Assembly (NCBI RefSeq): GCF_009730915.1
Contig: NC_052477.1
Coordinates: forward strand, 2,940,611 to 3,004,610
DNA: 64,000 nt
Reading direction: 5' to 3'
Source of the DNA: Dioscorea cayenensis subsp. rotundata
Taxonomy: Eukaryota > Streptophyta > Magnoliopsida > Dioscoreales > Dioscoreaceae
Within the stretch, counting starts at the first letter, position 1; every line of letters begins with the position of its first letter. The notes below the pieces were generated by a model that saw nothing but the letters and a program-made list of their open reading frames with translations, was not told where the DNA came from and searched no databases. Positions 50,467-62,383 of the stretch are shown in pieces. A program made the position numbers and the translations under genes.

Positions 50467-51512
50467 TTTAAAACTATAAAATATCCTAAACATCCTTTGA
50501 ATACTAATATTCCTTGGGTGATTGACATTCATTTGACATTGGACAGCTATATTGAATATATTCATTAGATGAACAGTGCAAGTGTGATGAACGATATCTC
50601 TTAAGTATACTATCTTTTTTGAACAGTAAGAAGTGTGATGAATTTGAAACTGTTAGATCTTTGATCAAGACAGTACTTATGTGATTTTATTCGTCCAAAC
50701 TGATTTTTATCTCCCAAAAAAAAAATAATATAAAAAATCAGATCTAACTGACTCTTTTTTAGACTAATACAATTTAATGGATATTGTTCATGTTTCTGTT
50801 TCAGCTAAATAAGATTAATTTTGTTTATATCTATCTCTTATCTATTTTTTTTCTTCTTCTTTTTTGTTTTCTACAGATGTTGTACATGCGGTCGAATAAT
50901 TATCTTACATATATGATATATATATTGAGAGGGCTGATTCTATGAAAATATTCATAGATAAATTATCTATGAATGTTCTCTCCCAAAATCCAACAGTTCC
51001 ATTGAATGAAAAAAATTTGAAAATCACAGCTCTTTAATCATCCTACAACTCCCGTCGCACTATATACATCATTGTTTATGTCTTTCTCCACTCATTCCTC
51101 TCCATGTCTCTCTCTAAGAATTGTTTAATTAGATCAAAATTATGGCATAATCTGTACAAAGTGTTTATTTTGAAAATATTTTATCTCTCCATCTTTTGTA
51201 ATGCCATATATATATATATTAATATATCTGTATATATATTACAAGTGTTTATATTGAAAAAAAAAACTTATTAGTATGACTAATTAATTAAATAATTAAG
51301 CTAATTAAGTAAGGTGAATAGTAGTTATAAAAAATTCCACCTAATTAATTTGATTGCGTTCAATCTTCCGACCGTTTTTCATCTTCTCAGACGGTGACGT
51401 ACCGTCCATAGATTCCCACCATCACCAACTTCTCTCTCTCTCTCTCTCTATCTCAACTCAGCCACCATTCTTCGATTTCATCCCAGAAATCCGAACCTTT
51501 CTTCGATGATCC
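50078..51512. other. Spacer and 5' region of the Tubby-like gene
   Basis: AT-rich with an AT tract near 50434-50461 and no gene. The final 150 bp turn GC-richer. A (CT)n tract (about 51430-51449) lies 60-80 bp upstream of the ATG at 51513 and is typical of plant leaders or Y-patch promoters. Confidence 0.5.
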
Positions 51513-54500
51513 ATGTCCTTCAAGAGTGGAGGAGCATCGAGGAGTCTAGGGCATGCTTTGAGCTCCAGATCATCGCCTCCCGTGCACGATGATGAGCCAT
51601 CGGTGGTGGTTGATGATGCGCAGCGGAGTTTCTGGGCTAGCATGCCTCCAGAGCTCTTGCGGGATGTCTTGATGAGGATTGAGGCGGAGGCGAGCTCGTG
51701 GCCCGCGAGGCAGTTTGTGGTTGCTTGCGCTGGTGTTTGCAAGAGTTGGAGAGGCGTTGTGAAGGAGATCGTGATGACTCCTGAGGTTTCTGGGAGGCTT
51801 ACCCTTCCCATTTCGGTGAAGCAGGTTTGTAGGTTTTGAATCTTTGGATGATTTTTTTGCTTTGATTGCTTGATTGGTGTTCTGATTCTTTGATTGCGTA
51901 TGAGATGCTTTGGAGAAATGTGAATTGGTTTCTGAAGAAAAAAAAATCAAGGTTAATGGTGTAAATTTTGTTATTTGTACTGATTAGGATCCATCTCCTC
52001 TTTTTTGGTTCTTGATTTAATTTTTCTATGTCAAGCATCAAAATTGATGGATTAATACTTCATTTGATTTAGTGAATGTATTTTCAAGTAGGATTTTGGT
52101 TCAATTTATATGTGGAATTTGTTGAAAACTGTGCTACTGAACTTATTAGCTTCAATTTACAGCCAGGCCCAAGGAACTTTCCTTTGCAATGTTTCATAAG
52201 GCGGAACCGCACTACTCGAACATACCATCTTTATCTTGGTTTAACCCAAGGTAAGCTTTTGCCATTTGAGTTTCAATTTAATTATCCTTTAACTTTCATT
52301 CTGTTTTGTTGCTACTTGAAGCACAGCAAAAAATAACTCAATTTCATAATTATAACTTCATATTTTGGTGCTTTGCAATGGGTTTTTCTTGAATGTTTAT
52401 TTCCTCCATGCTCTTTTGGTTAGATAGCCTAACTAAATCCAAGAATAGGATTATACTAAATATGAGTATATGATCGTGGTCTCTGCGTGTTATTGTGATA
52501 GTATCTTTAATATTCAAAGTTCTTTTGTACTTAACAGTTTCAACATTTGTAGTTCATAGCTGTAAACAAGAAATGATTTTGATTTCTCATGGTGGCATGG
52601 TGTATGTCCTAATTATGTTAGGGTTTCTTTCCGTTAATTTTTGCTAAATGATGATACTCTTTCTGTGCTTAGTTCTTACTTGATACTATATTACTATTTT
52701 CTTCAGTTTTCTGCATTGTTGTCTAGCAGTATGCTTCTATGGTGACTTATTGTCTAAAGGCATGAAAAATATGTCTTTTCCTTTGTTTTTGTGCAAATTA
52801 TCTACTGTTATAGTTCTTGTAAGGTTTCCTTTCCAATTACAGTCAGCAATAAGTGGCTTCATTTTGAGAGGCCAAAGTGAACCATTTGCAAGCTATTGTT
52901 GATGCGATTTTTTATTTGATCTTCACATATTCCTTTAATGTTCTAAGTTCTAACTTTTTTTTTTTTTGGCTGTTTACTTAGCAGCATTAACAGACAGTGG
53001 AAAATTTCTTCTTGCTGCTCGCAAATATCGGCGTCCCACATGCACTGAGTACATCATATCTCTAAATGCTGATGATATGTCAAAGGGGAGTGGCACATAT
53101 ATTGGAAAGCTGAGGTAAGGTCGCCTGACACTGTATATGCTTGTATATGTGATTGTTTTGAATATGATAGTGCACATAATCATAATGGATATATTCCATG
53201 TCTGATAATAACCACTAAGTACCTACCACCTACAAATGAAAAGCTTAATGTTTACTAGGTTGTCTGATCCTTTTCATCATCATTATTTTCCTTGTATTTG
53301 TTTGCATCTTCATCCACATAGACAAAAAACTGAACAAGTCCTGTTTGATGTTGTGACATGACCGTTTGATTCGTTAACGAGAACAACACAAGCAGTACAG
53401 TACAGTTCAATTAAAGTACAACACAAGTGTTTGTGCTATTCTATGTTTGATTTTCACTGGACAATATAAATTTTTCTGTGTTTAGTGTTTGAATTGCATA
53501 AGTACGGAAGATAAAATAGTAAATTACAATAATACCTTTTTACTATTATATATTTGTTTTATAATTAAAAAAATACAGTAATATTTTATGAAAATCTTAT
53601 CAAATTCTACAACGGCCAACAACATAGCAATAAGTTAAAAAATCAACATAATGTTAAAAACATTTAATCGACAACAAACAAACTTTCATTACAATCTTAA
53701 TCCTAAAAAACAAATAAATAGATAGATAAATAAATAAATAAAATAAAATAAAATAAATCATGTTATCACTTTTGTAATGTAGTAGTGTAATTTTTAATTG
53801 TTAATAAAGACAATTTTGTCATTAAGTTGTCTTGTACTTCGTTAAAATTTTTGTATCGTGGTTTTAGCGGTACAAAAAAATTAAGAAATTGTGTTGTACC
53901 AATTCGGTGGTTGGTGTTGTACTTTTATCCTATTTGTAAATCAAACACATAACAATATAAGTTGTCCTCTGTGTTCCTCGAAATCTTCGTATCAAACAGT
54001 GATAAAATGGTTAAAAGACTCAGCTTTTCTCTGTTTATTTTCATTTTTGTTTGTTGTCAGATCAAATTTCTTTGGTACAAGATTTGTGGTATATGATGCC
54101 CAACCTCCGCATTCTGGAGTCACAATTTCTAGAAGTCGTCCAACTCGTTTGGTGGGTTCAAAACAAATAGCCCCTAGAGTTCCTGCTGGAAATTATCCTG
54201 TTGTACACATTGCTTATGAGTTAAATGTATTGGGATCCAGGTGAGAAGTAACAATATTTATGATACTATTGCTATTGTTCCTTGTTTTACAGCCTTTGGG
54301 TTTGATCTGCTGATGAGATTTCTCTCAAAATTGAATTTGTTTAGTTCGAAGAAAGCTGGTCTTATTTTGTTGGTATAAATGCCCTTTTGGTTCCTTATCT
54401 ATATTAGTATATCCCCTTTAGTCCTTGAAAAAGAAAATGTTTGTTTTTGTTGCAGCATTAATGTTTTTATTTTTAATAGGATAAAAACTTCTCACATTTT

Positions 54501-55636
54501 CAATGATTTATAGTATGTTCAAGGACCAAAATGAATCTTTATTAAGTTTAGGGACCAAAGTGCACTTCCACCCATTTTATTTTTTCCCTTGAACTGTTAT
54601 TTCTTTTACTGATTTCTCTAGGCTATATTGTGTTGGGTGCTTCTCCTGAAATATCATACTTTATTATATCAATCTCTCAAAGTTTCATAGAGAATGGTCT
54701 TCCCATGATTGCAGCTGTCCCTGCTTAAGCTCTTTAAGTGAGACAATATATAGTGTTGAGCACTTGGCTTGTGGATGATAATCTGACTAATTGTGAACTG
54801 GTCTTTCTCTTTTTACTTGTAATAAATATTTAACAACTAATAAAGTAAATCCACGGTTCCTCTGGGGATTGTTCCTTTCTCTGGCTGAAATTGATTTCGG
54901 TAGACCCAATGTAACTTCATGAAGATGAATTATCTTCTATTCTACTCACCTAATGGCCTCAACTAAAGAACTTAACCTTCTGTTTGGTTTTGAAAGCAAG
55001 TTGAATCTACTAATCTTGACTATTAATGCTTGGATTAGTCTTTTAAGTTTATCATCTTGCCTTTGTTGGAGATTGCCTATTGAATTCATGCAGTAATGCT
55101 TCTTTCATATGTTTATTGAAGTTATTCATGGGAAATATTGCTAAATGATTTTGAATGATTGTATATCTGTAATCACCAGAGGACCTAGGAGAATTCAATG
55201 TATTATGAACTCCATTCCAGCCTCTGCAATTGAACCAGGAGGCACAGCTGCTACACCAACTGAGTTGTCCTTTGGCAACCTTGATTCTTTGCCATCAATG
55301 CCATCCTCAGGATCCAAGTCATCTTGGACAGAAAATGTATCTGGATCTTTGTTTGCCAAGGACGAAATGTTGGTCCTGAAAAACAAATCTCCTAGGTGGC
55401 ATGATCAACTTCAGTGTTGGTGTCTAAATTTCAGGGGACGGGTAACAGTTGCATCAGTGAAGAATTTCCAGTTAGTAGCTTCTGATTCAGCTGGTCAGGA
55501 GCAAGATATGGTGCTTCTCCAGTTTGGGAAAGTTGGGAAGGACTTGTTCACTATGGATTACCAATATCCAATATCAGCATTTCAGGCTTTTGGGATATGT
55601 CTCAGTAGTTTTGACACTAAACTAGCATGCGAGTAA
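51513..55636 (+). CDS. TULP: Tubby-like F-box protein
   Basis: Plant Tubby-like proteins join an F-box, which recruits SKP1 for SCF ubiquitin ligases, to a C-terminal Tubby domain that binds phosphoinositides and tethers the protein to the plasma membrane. Five exons: 51513-51824, 52163-52250, 52985-53114, 54061-54240 and 55180-55636, with GT-AG introns and phases that close, giving 388 aa. The F-box lies at about residues 42-95 ([15 protein letters not shown] ... [11 protein letters not shown]). The Tubby domain runs from about residue 105 ([18 protein letters not shown]) to the C-terminus. The ending [16 protein letters not shown] then [13 protein letters not shown] is the family signature. 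Basic residues around RRNRTTR are candidates for phosphoinositide contact. An inserted-looking AT-rich stretch lies in intron 3 (about 53330-53960). Confidence 0.95.
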
Positions 55637-56944
55637 AAGCAAAGGTGCGCGCCTTTTTATCTTCAAACTATAATTTATTTGAAAGATAACTTACTTTAAG
55701 TTTGGCATAGTAAAGCTGCGGGATCCTTGGGCAGCACGCTTGGTTTCGTTGCCCGATTCTTTCATAGAAGAAATTCCGCACAGTTAGTCATATAAGATGA
55801 ATTTTGTCTGCTTCAATTTAGTGAATCTATGGTGTACAGAGATTGATAAGAATTCTCATTCAACATGTTAGTCATTAGGTTAAGTCACGGTGATAATAAC
55901 TTGAAATATGATATAAGCTAAGTCATTTCACAGAACAAATGGAAACAAATATGCATGGAGAAAATAACAAAAATATGCCTATAGAGAAGTGTAAATACGA
56001 AGATATCATGCCTTTTTTACTTTAGATGTTGGGCAGCAAATAAACTCAAATGCTTCCATATCAATCCTAATAAACAATCCCTTAATCTACATTATTTAGT
56101 TCCGTTAGGCAATGGAGGCATCATGCAGCTACATTTATATACCTGCTGTCTGTGGATTTAACATGATTGTTTCATTGTTTAATCTGATATATTTCTGAAG
56201 TTGTTTACCTTTTTATTCTTCACTATTTCTAGATGCTGTTTCATCAATAAAATACCAAGGGAAAGCAAGCTGCAGTTAAGGTTTTGAGGGACAGGGTGGA
56301 AACAACTGTTTTGTTGTTGGTTCTTGCCCTAATTGCACATAATTGTGATCCAGAACCATTTGTACACTACAAAGAAAGCTGAGCCTCAAGAACAACAATA
56401 CACCGAAGCCGTATGTTTCTTTCTGAATGAGCATGCTTTTACATTTGTTTTTTACATGGATGAAGTAGACCTTGTTGTGAATTCCCATTGTGGAATAGAT
56501 AGAAATTCTCTCATTTGGTTCATGAGTTTTGTATGTGTGAGTGTGTTTGTTTTTTTCTCCAACAATTGTTGGATTTAAAGATTGATTTCAGTGTTGAGTT
56601 TGTACATTTGATGAATGAAATTGAGGATATGTTATCCTGGTTATTTGCTCAAAGAATCTGATGTCATTGAAATCAGGTTGTCCGCTTGAAATCAGTCTTT
56701 ATTCTGAGTTTTGTGATGTTTTGTTTGCTTCCATTAGCATGGCAGTTGGGGCGTTGTCTCTTGGACTTTTGAGCCATATTTTTAAGGAGTAATGCTATAT
56801 ACGTACTCTTTGTTCTCTTTTATTTATCAATTTTATCTAATTTACACTATTAAGAAATTTCGGCTGAAGTTTGTTGATAACTTAAAATTTATAAAAATTA
56901 TATTAATTTTATAATATTAATTTTATTTAAAATAAATGTATAGT
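55637..56944. other. 3' flank of the Tubby-like gene
   Basis: Balanced composition and no supported coding sequence. The first part is probable 3' UTR. AGTAATGCTATATACG near 56790 resembles the ends of the foldback MITEs elsewhere in the window, but no partner arm was found. Confidence 0.45.
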
Positions 56945-56949
56945 TGAAT

Positions 56950-57351
56950 ATAGGATCAGGTGCAGTCCTCAAGGCTAAACCCAATGAATACGCATCCAAA
57001 ATAGAAAAAGTAATTTGTCGATATAGTAGTGGTAAATATAAATAAACAGGGCCAACACATAGTATAGACCAAGAAGTATTAGCGGTAGGGTATGCATTAG
57101 ACAACTTTAGGTTATTCTTAATAAATATAAAAGAAATCTTAGTTAGAACAGATTGTGAAGCTATAGTTAAGTTCTTTGATAATAGAAATATCAAACAAAT
57201 TAACCAACGTAGGTGGTTAACATTTAAAGATAGGATTTTAAATGGTAATTAGAGAGTAATTTTTGAGCATATTAAGGGAAAAGATAATAGTCTTGCAAAT
57301 AAATTATCTAGATATATCTTCTTAGAACAAGTTTTTAAAAAACCTCCTTAA
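56950..57351 (+). pseudogene. Pararetroviral RNase H remnant
   Basis: One reading frame carries RNase H-like features. An SGAVL-type segment lies near the start, IDQEVLAV and then VRTDCEA lie in the middle, and HIKGKDNSLA lies near the end. These follow the order of the catalytic-core blocks in caulimovirid and retroelement RNase H. In-frame stops occur at 57043-57045 (TAA) and 57250-57252 (TAG) before the terminal TAA at 57349-57351. The reverse transcriptase that should precede it is missing, so the integrated fragment is truncated at about 56945. Confidence 0.75.
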
Positions 57352-57444
57352 TTTCCAAATTAGTATTTTTAGTTTCTGTATCAGTAGGTATCAATAAAGA
57401 ATCTCTCCAATAAGATAGCACTGTAAGTGTAGCCCTTTGCTTGT

Positions 57445-57642
57445 CCATACGCTTAGTGATAGATGGGGATTACAAAACCAGTAAGATCCTCTGTATTTTC
57501 ACTAATGTAGGAGCAAAGCCTCTTATACCAGACCTTAGTTGGTTCATACGCTTAGCCATAACGGGGATTATAAAACCAATAAGTTCCTCCAAGTTATGTG
57601 CTAATGTGACAACTAAGCAACCTTTCCTTTGTAAATTAAAGA
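57445..57642 (+). repeat. Two degenerate 99-bp in-frame repeats between RNase H and ORF2
   Basis: Unit 1 begins CCATACGCTTAGTGATAG at 57445 and unit 2 begins TCATACGCTTAGCCATAA at 57544. They also share GGGGATTA-AAAACCA-TAAG-TCCTC, CTAATGT and AAGC-CCT. The period of 99 bp is a multiple of three and one frame is open through both (57441-57659), giving two related 33-residue segments. Function unknown; not recognised as a known domain. Confidence 0.6.
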
Positions 57643-57679
57643 TTAAATTAAGATATTGATCAGTTTGTATTTTTACAGG

Positions 57680-59065
57680 ATGGAGCAAACTCTACAGGAA
57701 AGCTCAACTTTCCCAAGCACAAAAACCCAATTCCTTAAAAACCAAAACACTGGCCTAACCATATACCCATTAGGATCCCCTATGTCATTCAATTTACCTT
57801 TGAATCTCATGCTGGACCAACAAGAAAGAAACCACATTGATAACTTATGGGCAAACAATCGTAACCCTTTTTTTTCCCCAAAAATTCTTACCTAGTTTTG
57901 TGACTACTTCCACTCCAAAAATCTTAAAACCCAACTGAATGATCCAATCTTGCTGCGAAGATCTTTAGATGCATTTCTCGACTTACAACATATAAATCAA
58001 ATTCTGGCCGGAGAGATAAGTGATCTCAAACAAAAAATAGAGAAAATCGAAAAAGAATGGGGAAATGATGAAATTGAAAAAGAAATGTTGAAAAAAGAAT
58101 GGGAAAAAGAAATCATGGCAAAAGAAGCAATCTATGAAAAATTTCCAGGAGCCTTGAGTCCTCTACAAGCAGTTATCATAAAAATCGTTTACTCTGAGAA
58201 GCATGCAAGGTGTAAAAACCTAATCGAACTATTACAAGATATGACGACATCAACACTCCTCAGACAAGAAGGACTTAGTTTTTGTTTAACCAAGTATAAA
58301 GGCCAACCTCATCCGGAAGCTCAAACCTGCATATGCCTTGAAGGATTCTCTATAATACATGCTACTGTCAATCTTCTAGAATGGAAAGAAAGTCCTTAGG
58401 TTGGCAATATTATTATCACTCCTGATCTCTTATTTGAATATGGCCTATTAAAAAAATCGGTCATCTCTGATGTAAAACAAATGCAATTCCTAACACAGTT
58501 CCCATGGAAGCTAAAACATATTATTAACTCTATGATAGAGAGTCATCCTAAACACTTTGTGGTACTTGAAATCTTAAGTGTTCCCCAAAGCTATCAAGGC
58601 TATCCTGTTCAAGCCCAACACTATATCAGAATCGATCTTGTTTACCATGGAAGACCCAAAGTCTATCAATGGGATGAAAACTCATTTCTTGCCCACCATA
58701 TCAATATTCCAACAGATGAGAGGTTGAAAAGATGGAGGGCTTATTCTTTAGGAGTTGCACCAAAAAGGTTCCAAACTTATTATTTTATAGGAGAACAACT
58801 TAATTTGAAGATTTACTCAGCAGTCAGTGCTAGGAATTATAAGTCTCCTATGCAAGGAACTCTCATTACTGAGCCAAATTTGACTAAACACCTGAAAGTT
58901 TGCAATGCGGCTAGGTATGAAACTATTGTCGGAGATAACATGATCCATGTCAATGAAGAAGACAATGATTTTCTTGACTATGCTATTGGCGCTTTAGACA
59001 CAGATGACCTTAATGACATTGATGAAATTGGACAAGCCAATATCGATAATGCAATGAAAACTTGA
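57680..59065 (+). pseudogene. Pararetroviral second ORF, interrupted by two nonsense codons
   Basis: One frame of 462 codons from ATG at 57680 to TGA at 59063-59065, broken only by TAG at 57893-57895 and TAG at 58397-58399; no frameshift is needed. The segment after the first stop has a strongly charged Lys/Glu coiled-coil stretch (about 58000-58140). The last third has an acidic C-terminus (DDLNDIDEIG near its end). No enzymatic motif was recognised. Its place directly downstream of RNase H, and its size, match the function-unknown ORF2 of florendoviruses (inference). Each TAG could derive from CAG by C-to-T change, but the original codons are unknown. Confidence 0.65.
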
Positions 59066-59288
59066 GGATAAAGCTAACAGAGTATGCTACCTATAGCCTA
59101 GCATGTAAACGTGTCCTAGATTCGCTCTTATCCTAAGTTAGAGTCATGTGTCAGAAAAGAAGAAATTGGTACAAATTCAAAGTAAGCTATGATGCCTACT
59201 ACTTTGTAATTTTTCAACTTTTCCAAAAATACCCCTTAAGTAAAATAAAGTAAGGGTATTTTGAGTCATGTAAAAAGGTTTGCTTGCC

Positions 59289-59337
59289 TATATAAGTCTG
59301 AGTCTTGTAATATATTAAGTGGAAGTGAATGAATAAA
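59289..59337 (+). promoter_or_regulatory. Pararetroviral TATA box and poly(A) signal
   Basis: TATATAAG at 59289-59296 lies 220 bp after ORF2 and AATAAA at 59332-59337 lies about 40 bp farther on. A TATA box closely followed by AATAAA in the intergenic region is the usual arrangement for a terminally redundant pregenomic RNA in Caulimoviridae. The call rests on motif and context; activity is not implied. Confidence 0.6.
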
Positions 59338-60544
59338 ACAATCCTCTTGAGCTATTGTTTGTGAATCCAACCACTCTAAAACAAAGTTAGTGTTCTTTAC
59401 TTATTAGAATAGAAGTATAAGTAGTTTATTATTTTAGTTTGCATAATATTAGGTTCATGATAGCTTAGTTCTCCCTCCCGAAAGGGAAAATGAGGTCTAA
59501 TAGGAGTAATCCTTGCCAAAGGTTGATGGTAAGCAACCAAGGATAGTCTTTAACCATTGGGTTGGTGAAGATGTCAAATAGTCGCGGTGAAAGGTGATTG
59601 GTGAAGTAAGTCTTGCCAGCTGTGAGGTGAAGTATTTTAACTGACCAGTGCCGAACCAGGTTGAACAAATAAGGTATGGTGTTTATTATATTATATATTC
59701 TTAAGGCTAAAGGACCAGTGAACAAAGTACCCATTGAGGAAGCTGGCCATTTGAGTGGAAAAGAGTAGCGTAGGTATGATGCCTGAAGGAATATATGGTA
59801 TGATATGATCATCTAACTTGGTTTTGTAGGCTTGTGACTGAGGCAAATAGTAAGAAAAACAAATACCTTGGCAAGAAGAGAAAAACTGAAATCTAGTAAC
59901 ATAAGGTTATGGCATCAGAAGTAAGGCATGAATCTAGGAAAGACAGGGAAGGTGTAACGATTATTTCTTTAAGATACTCCTGAGTACTGAGTACAAAATT
60001 TTCATAAAAATGATTTACGAAAATAGTTTAATGGTTAAAGTAGTTTTAGTTGCTAAAGTAGTTTTTATTCCTACAAATATAATCTTGAAAGCTAAAATAA
60101 TTTTTATCTCTGCAAAAGTAATTTTAGAATTTATTTCAGTTTCTACTATAAATAATCTAGCTAGTAGGTAAAATAGTTATTATTATTATAAGTTCCCTTG
60201 GTTTTGCTACGGCAATAATCCATGGAACTAATAGGATTAATTTTAAGATTTAATCTTTATTTCATTCTGTTTAGTAGAAATTAATCTATGGATATAATAG
60301 AGTTATATAATTATATCAGAGATATTTATCATAATAAGTATGCCCAGTATGTTATAGAAATAGATTTACATAATAGCATAAATCTATATTATCAATTAGA
60401 TTTGTTATACCAAATATTAAGAGAGATTAGGGATAGATATGTGAATTATGGTCCACCTTAAATTATAGCTTAGAATGATACTAGTCTCCCTCCTATAATA
60501 CCTCATTGACTTTAGGTCGGTAGAAAGACTCCCCCGTCTAAAAT
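59338..60544 (+). other. Pararetroviral leader region
   Basis: A non-coding region of about 1.2 kb between the TATA/AATAAA and the primer-binding site, with several short AUG frames as in caulimovirid leaders. The longest is 60288-60461 (57 codons, Ile/Tyr-rich). A run of AAAGTAGTTTTTA-like direct repeats lies near 60040-60130. The opposite-strand open frame at 59465-59812 has no protein character. Confidence 0.45.
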
Positions 60545-60556
60545 TGGTATCAAAGC
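60545..60556 (+). other. tRNA-Met primer-binding site
   Basis: TGGTATCAAAGC matches 11 of 12 bases of TGGTATCAGAGC, the complement of the 3' end of plant initiator tRNA-Met, which primes minus-strand DNA synthesis in Caulimoviridae (and some LTR retrotransposons). Its position downstream of the TATA region supports the pararetroviral reading. Confidence 0.72.
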
Positions 60557-60586
60557 TATGTTATTTCTTTTAGACATACATGATAA

Positions 60587-60829
60587 AATAGATTTATTGA
60601 ATTATATTTAAAATTAGTAAGAAAATACTTAACTAGGCATCATATTAGGATAGAAGACCAGATTAGATACAGATTCGCAGTTTGGTTACTCACCGTAGAA
60701 GACTATTTATTACTAAAATTTAGATATATGCATGAGTATGAAGAAAGTGTTCCAATAATAAAACATGCAACAGATAATAATGGTAATATTATTGGAAACT
60801 GTAGAAGTACAATATATATAAAGGGGTAA
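60587..60829 (+). pseudogene. Possible start of the pararetroviral polyprotein ORF (fragment)
   Basis: An open frame of 80 codons begins 30 bp after the primer-binding site and ends at TAA 60827-60829. It has mixed, protein-like composition (for example FAVWLLTVEDYLLLKF), unlike the AT-rich spacer around it. There is no ATG near its beginning, and downstream sequence is spacer, so if it is the N-terminus of ORF1 it is truncated. Confidence 0.4.
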
Positions 60830-62383
60830 AGTTTAAAAAATAATATTTAAAATTGTACAAAATTTCTAAATGGATGAGTAAAAAGGAACAAAGAAAAGCT
60901 CCAAAATATAACAAGTAAAAAGGAATAGAGGGATTAATAGATTTTCTAAATAGCTTTCAAATAACTTTTTTGTATAATGTGTTAGAATTTGTGTCATTTT
61001 TCCTCTAATAAACTTTAAACCATAAACTCTAAAGTAAAAAAAAATACAGTAAAAACAATAAGCTCAAAACCCTAAACGCTATAATATCTTAAACCCCTTA
61101 AACCTTAAAAAACTCTATAGAGTCTAGAGATCTAAGGGCGTGTTTGGTTGGCTTCAAATGGGCCTGAAGTGGCGGAAGTCAGTGTCTGACTTGATAGCTC
61201 ACTTTGTTTGGTTGGCTTCATTTGTTGGCGAAGTGCCGAAGTCTGACTTCTGAGAACCTCCACTTCCAGCTTTTGACTTCAGGCAAAATAGTTCCGAAGT
61301 TGGACTTCGGCCAAAGTTACGTTGCGTGCCGAAGTCCCACTTCCTCACATAATACCACGTGGGGGCTTTTATGGTCACCCACCACTATCATGTTTCCCAC
61401 CTTCCAATCCTTTTGTCTCCCAGCCACTCTCTAGGGTTTCCCATACCCTTGCCTTTCACTGCTCCGCTCCTCTTCAACTCTCCACCTTCCACTGAGGGTG
61501 TTCATCCCCTTGTCCTCGCATACCCTAGTTGTATACCATATCCTCGTTGCCAAGATATCCCGTAAGAACATAGTTTTAACCCGTACATCCTCACTGGTTG
61601 TGATGTTGTTTGTGTTTTTCAGCGATCTCCTATTCTTCTTGTTGATTTGTTTGGTTTTCCACAAACTATTTCATTTGTTCTTCAGATCTTCTTATTTCCT
61701 TTGGAATCTGCAAAGTATTAATTATGGAGATGTTGTGCTATTCACTCATGCTTTTATGTTTTCATGTGTTACATTTTTTTCCTGTGGGATATTGCCGAGA
61801 TTCACATGTTTTGAAAGGAGTGTATGTCTTATTCTCGACATGTTTTTTTCCCACATATGATTGTTTTCTTCACTGAAAAATCATTTTGCTTGTTCTTGTT
61901 TTTCATGGATCTTGTGGAATTTTTCCCAGTCTTTTTTTCTTGTGTTTTACATAGTTGGTGCTTGTACCTCTCAGGATTGTTGCTTGTTACTCGACGATGC
62001 AGCATTTTTTTAACTCTGTATCTCTTGCTTCCCTTATAGTTATGTGTTTTCATCACTTAAACATACTTTTTTTTTTTTACTCTATTACTTGCTACCCTTG
62101 TGAAATACTTGTATGGATGAAATATTGAGTGACACACATGCAAAACAATAGCTAGATTGTTGTCATGCTTTCCTAAGCCGTGTTGGTCATGTTTTTGGCA
62201 AATAATTTTAGTGTTATTGTCCCCTTCATGTGTAATTGTTGTTTATGCATTATGCTTTATTGACACTATAAAATCAATTGGAATGTGTTTTAACTGTAGT
62301 TATACATTGCTTCATTTTAATTCACAATGCATTGGGGTTCACTACTTCCCCCATTTACAACTCTATAATTGCCGACAATGTAG

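Larger units (their letters stand above)
56945..60829 (+). mobile_element. Partial endogenous pararetrovirus (Caulimoviridae)
   Basis: Order on the plus strand: RNase H remnant, degenerate 99-bp repeat, a second ORF, an intergenic region with TATA and AATAAA, a primer-binding site complementary to initiator tRNA-Met, and a short coding-like frame. In a circular pararetroviral genome the end of the polyprotein is followed by the intergenic region and then the polyprotein start, so this is about 3.9 kb of one genome, opened elsewhere. Movement protein, coat protein, protease and reverse transcriptase regions are absent here. No LTRs or integrase were seen, arguing against an LTR retrotransposon. 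A separate ORF downstream of RNase H is a feature of the genus Florendovirus; the genus assignment is inference. Nonsense codons show it is inactive. Confidence 0.78.

Noticed and set aside
53330..53965. Transposon insertion in intron 3 of the Tubby-like gene
   Set aside because: The stretch is AT-rich with GTACAACAC-like motifs at both ends, but no convincing TIR or target-site duplication could be defined.
59465..59812. 115-codon minus-strand open frame in the pararetroviral leader
   Set aside because: Antisense to the viral intergenic region, no domain, and better explained as a chance frame in a leader.
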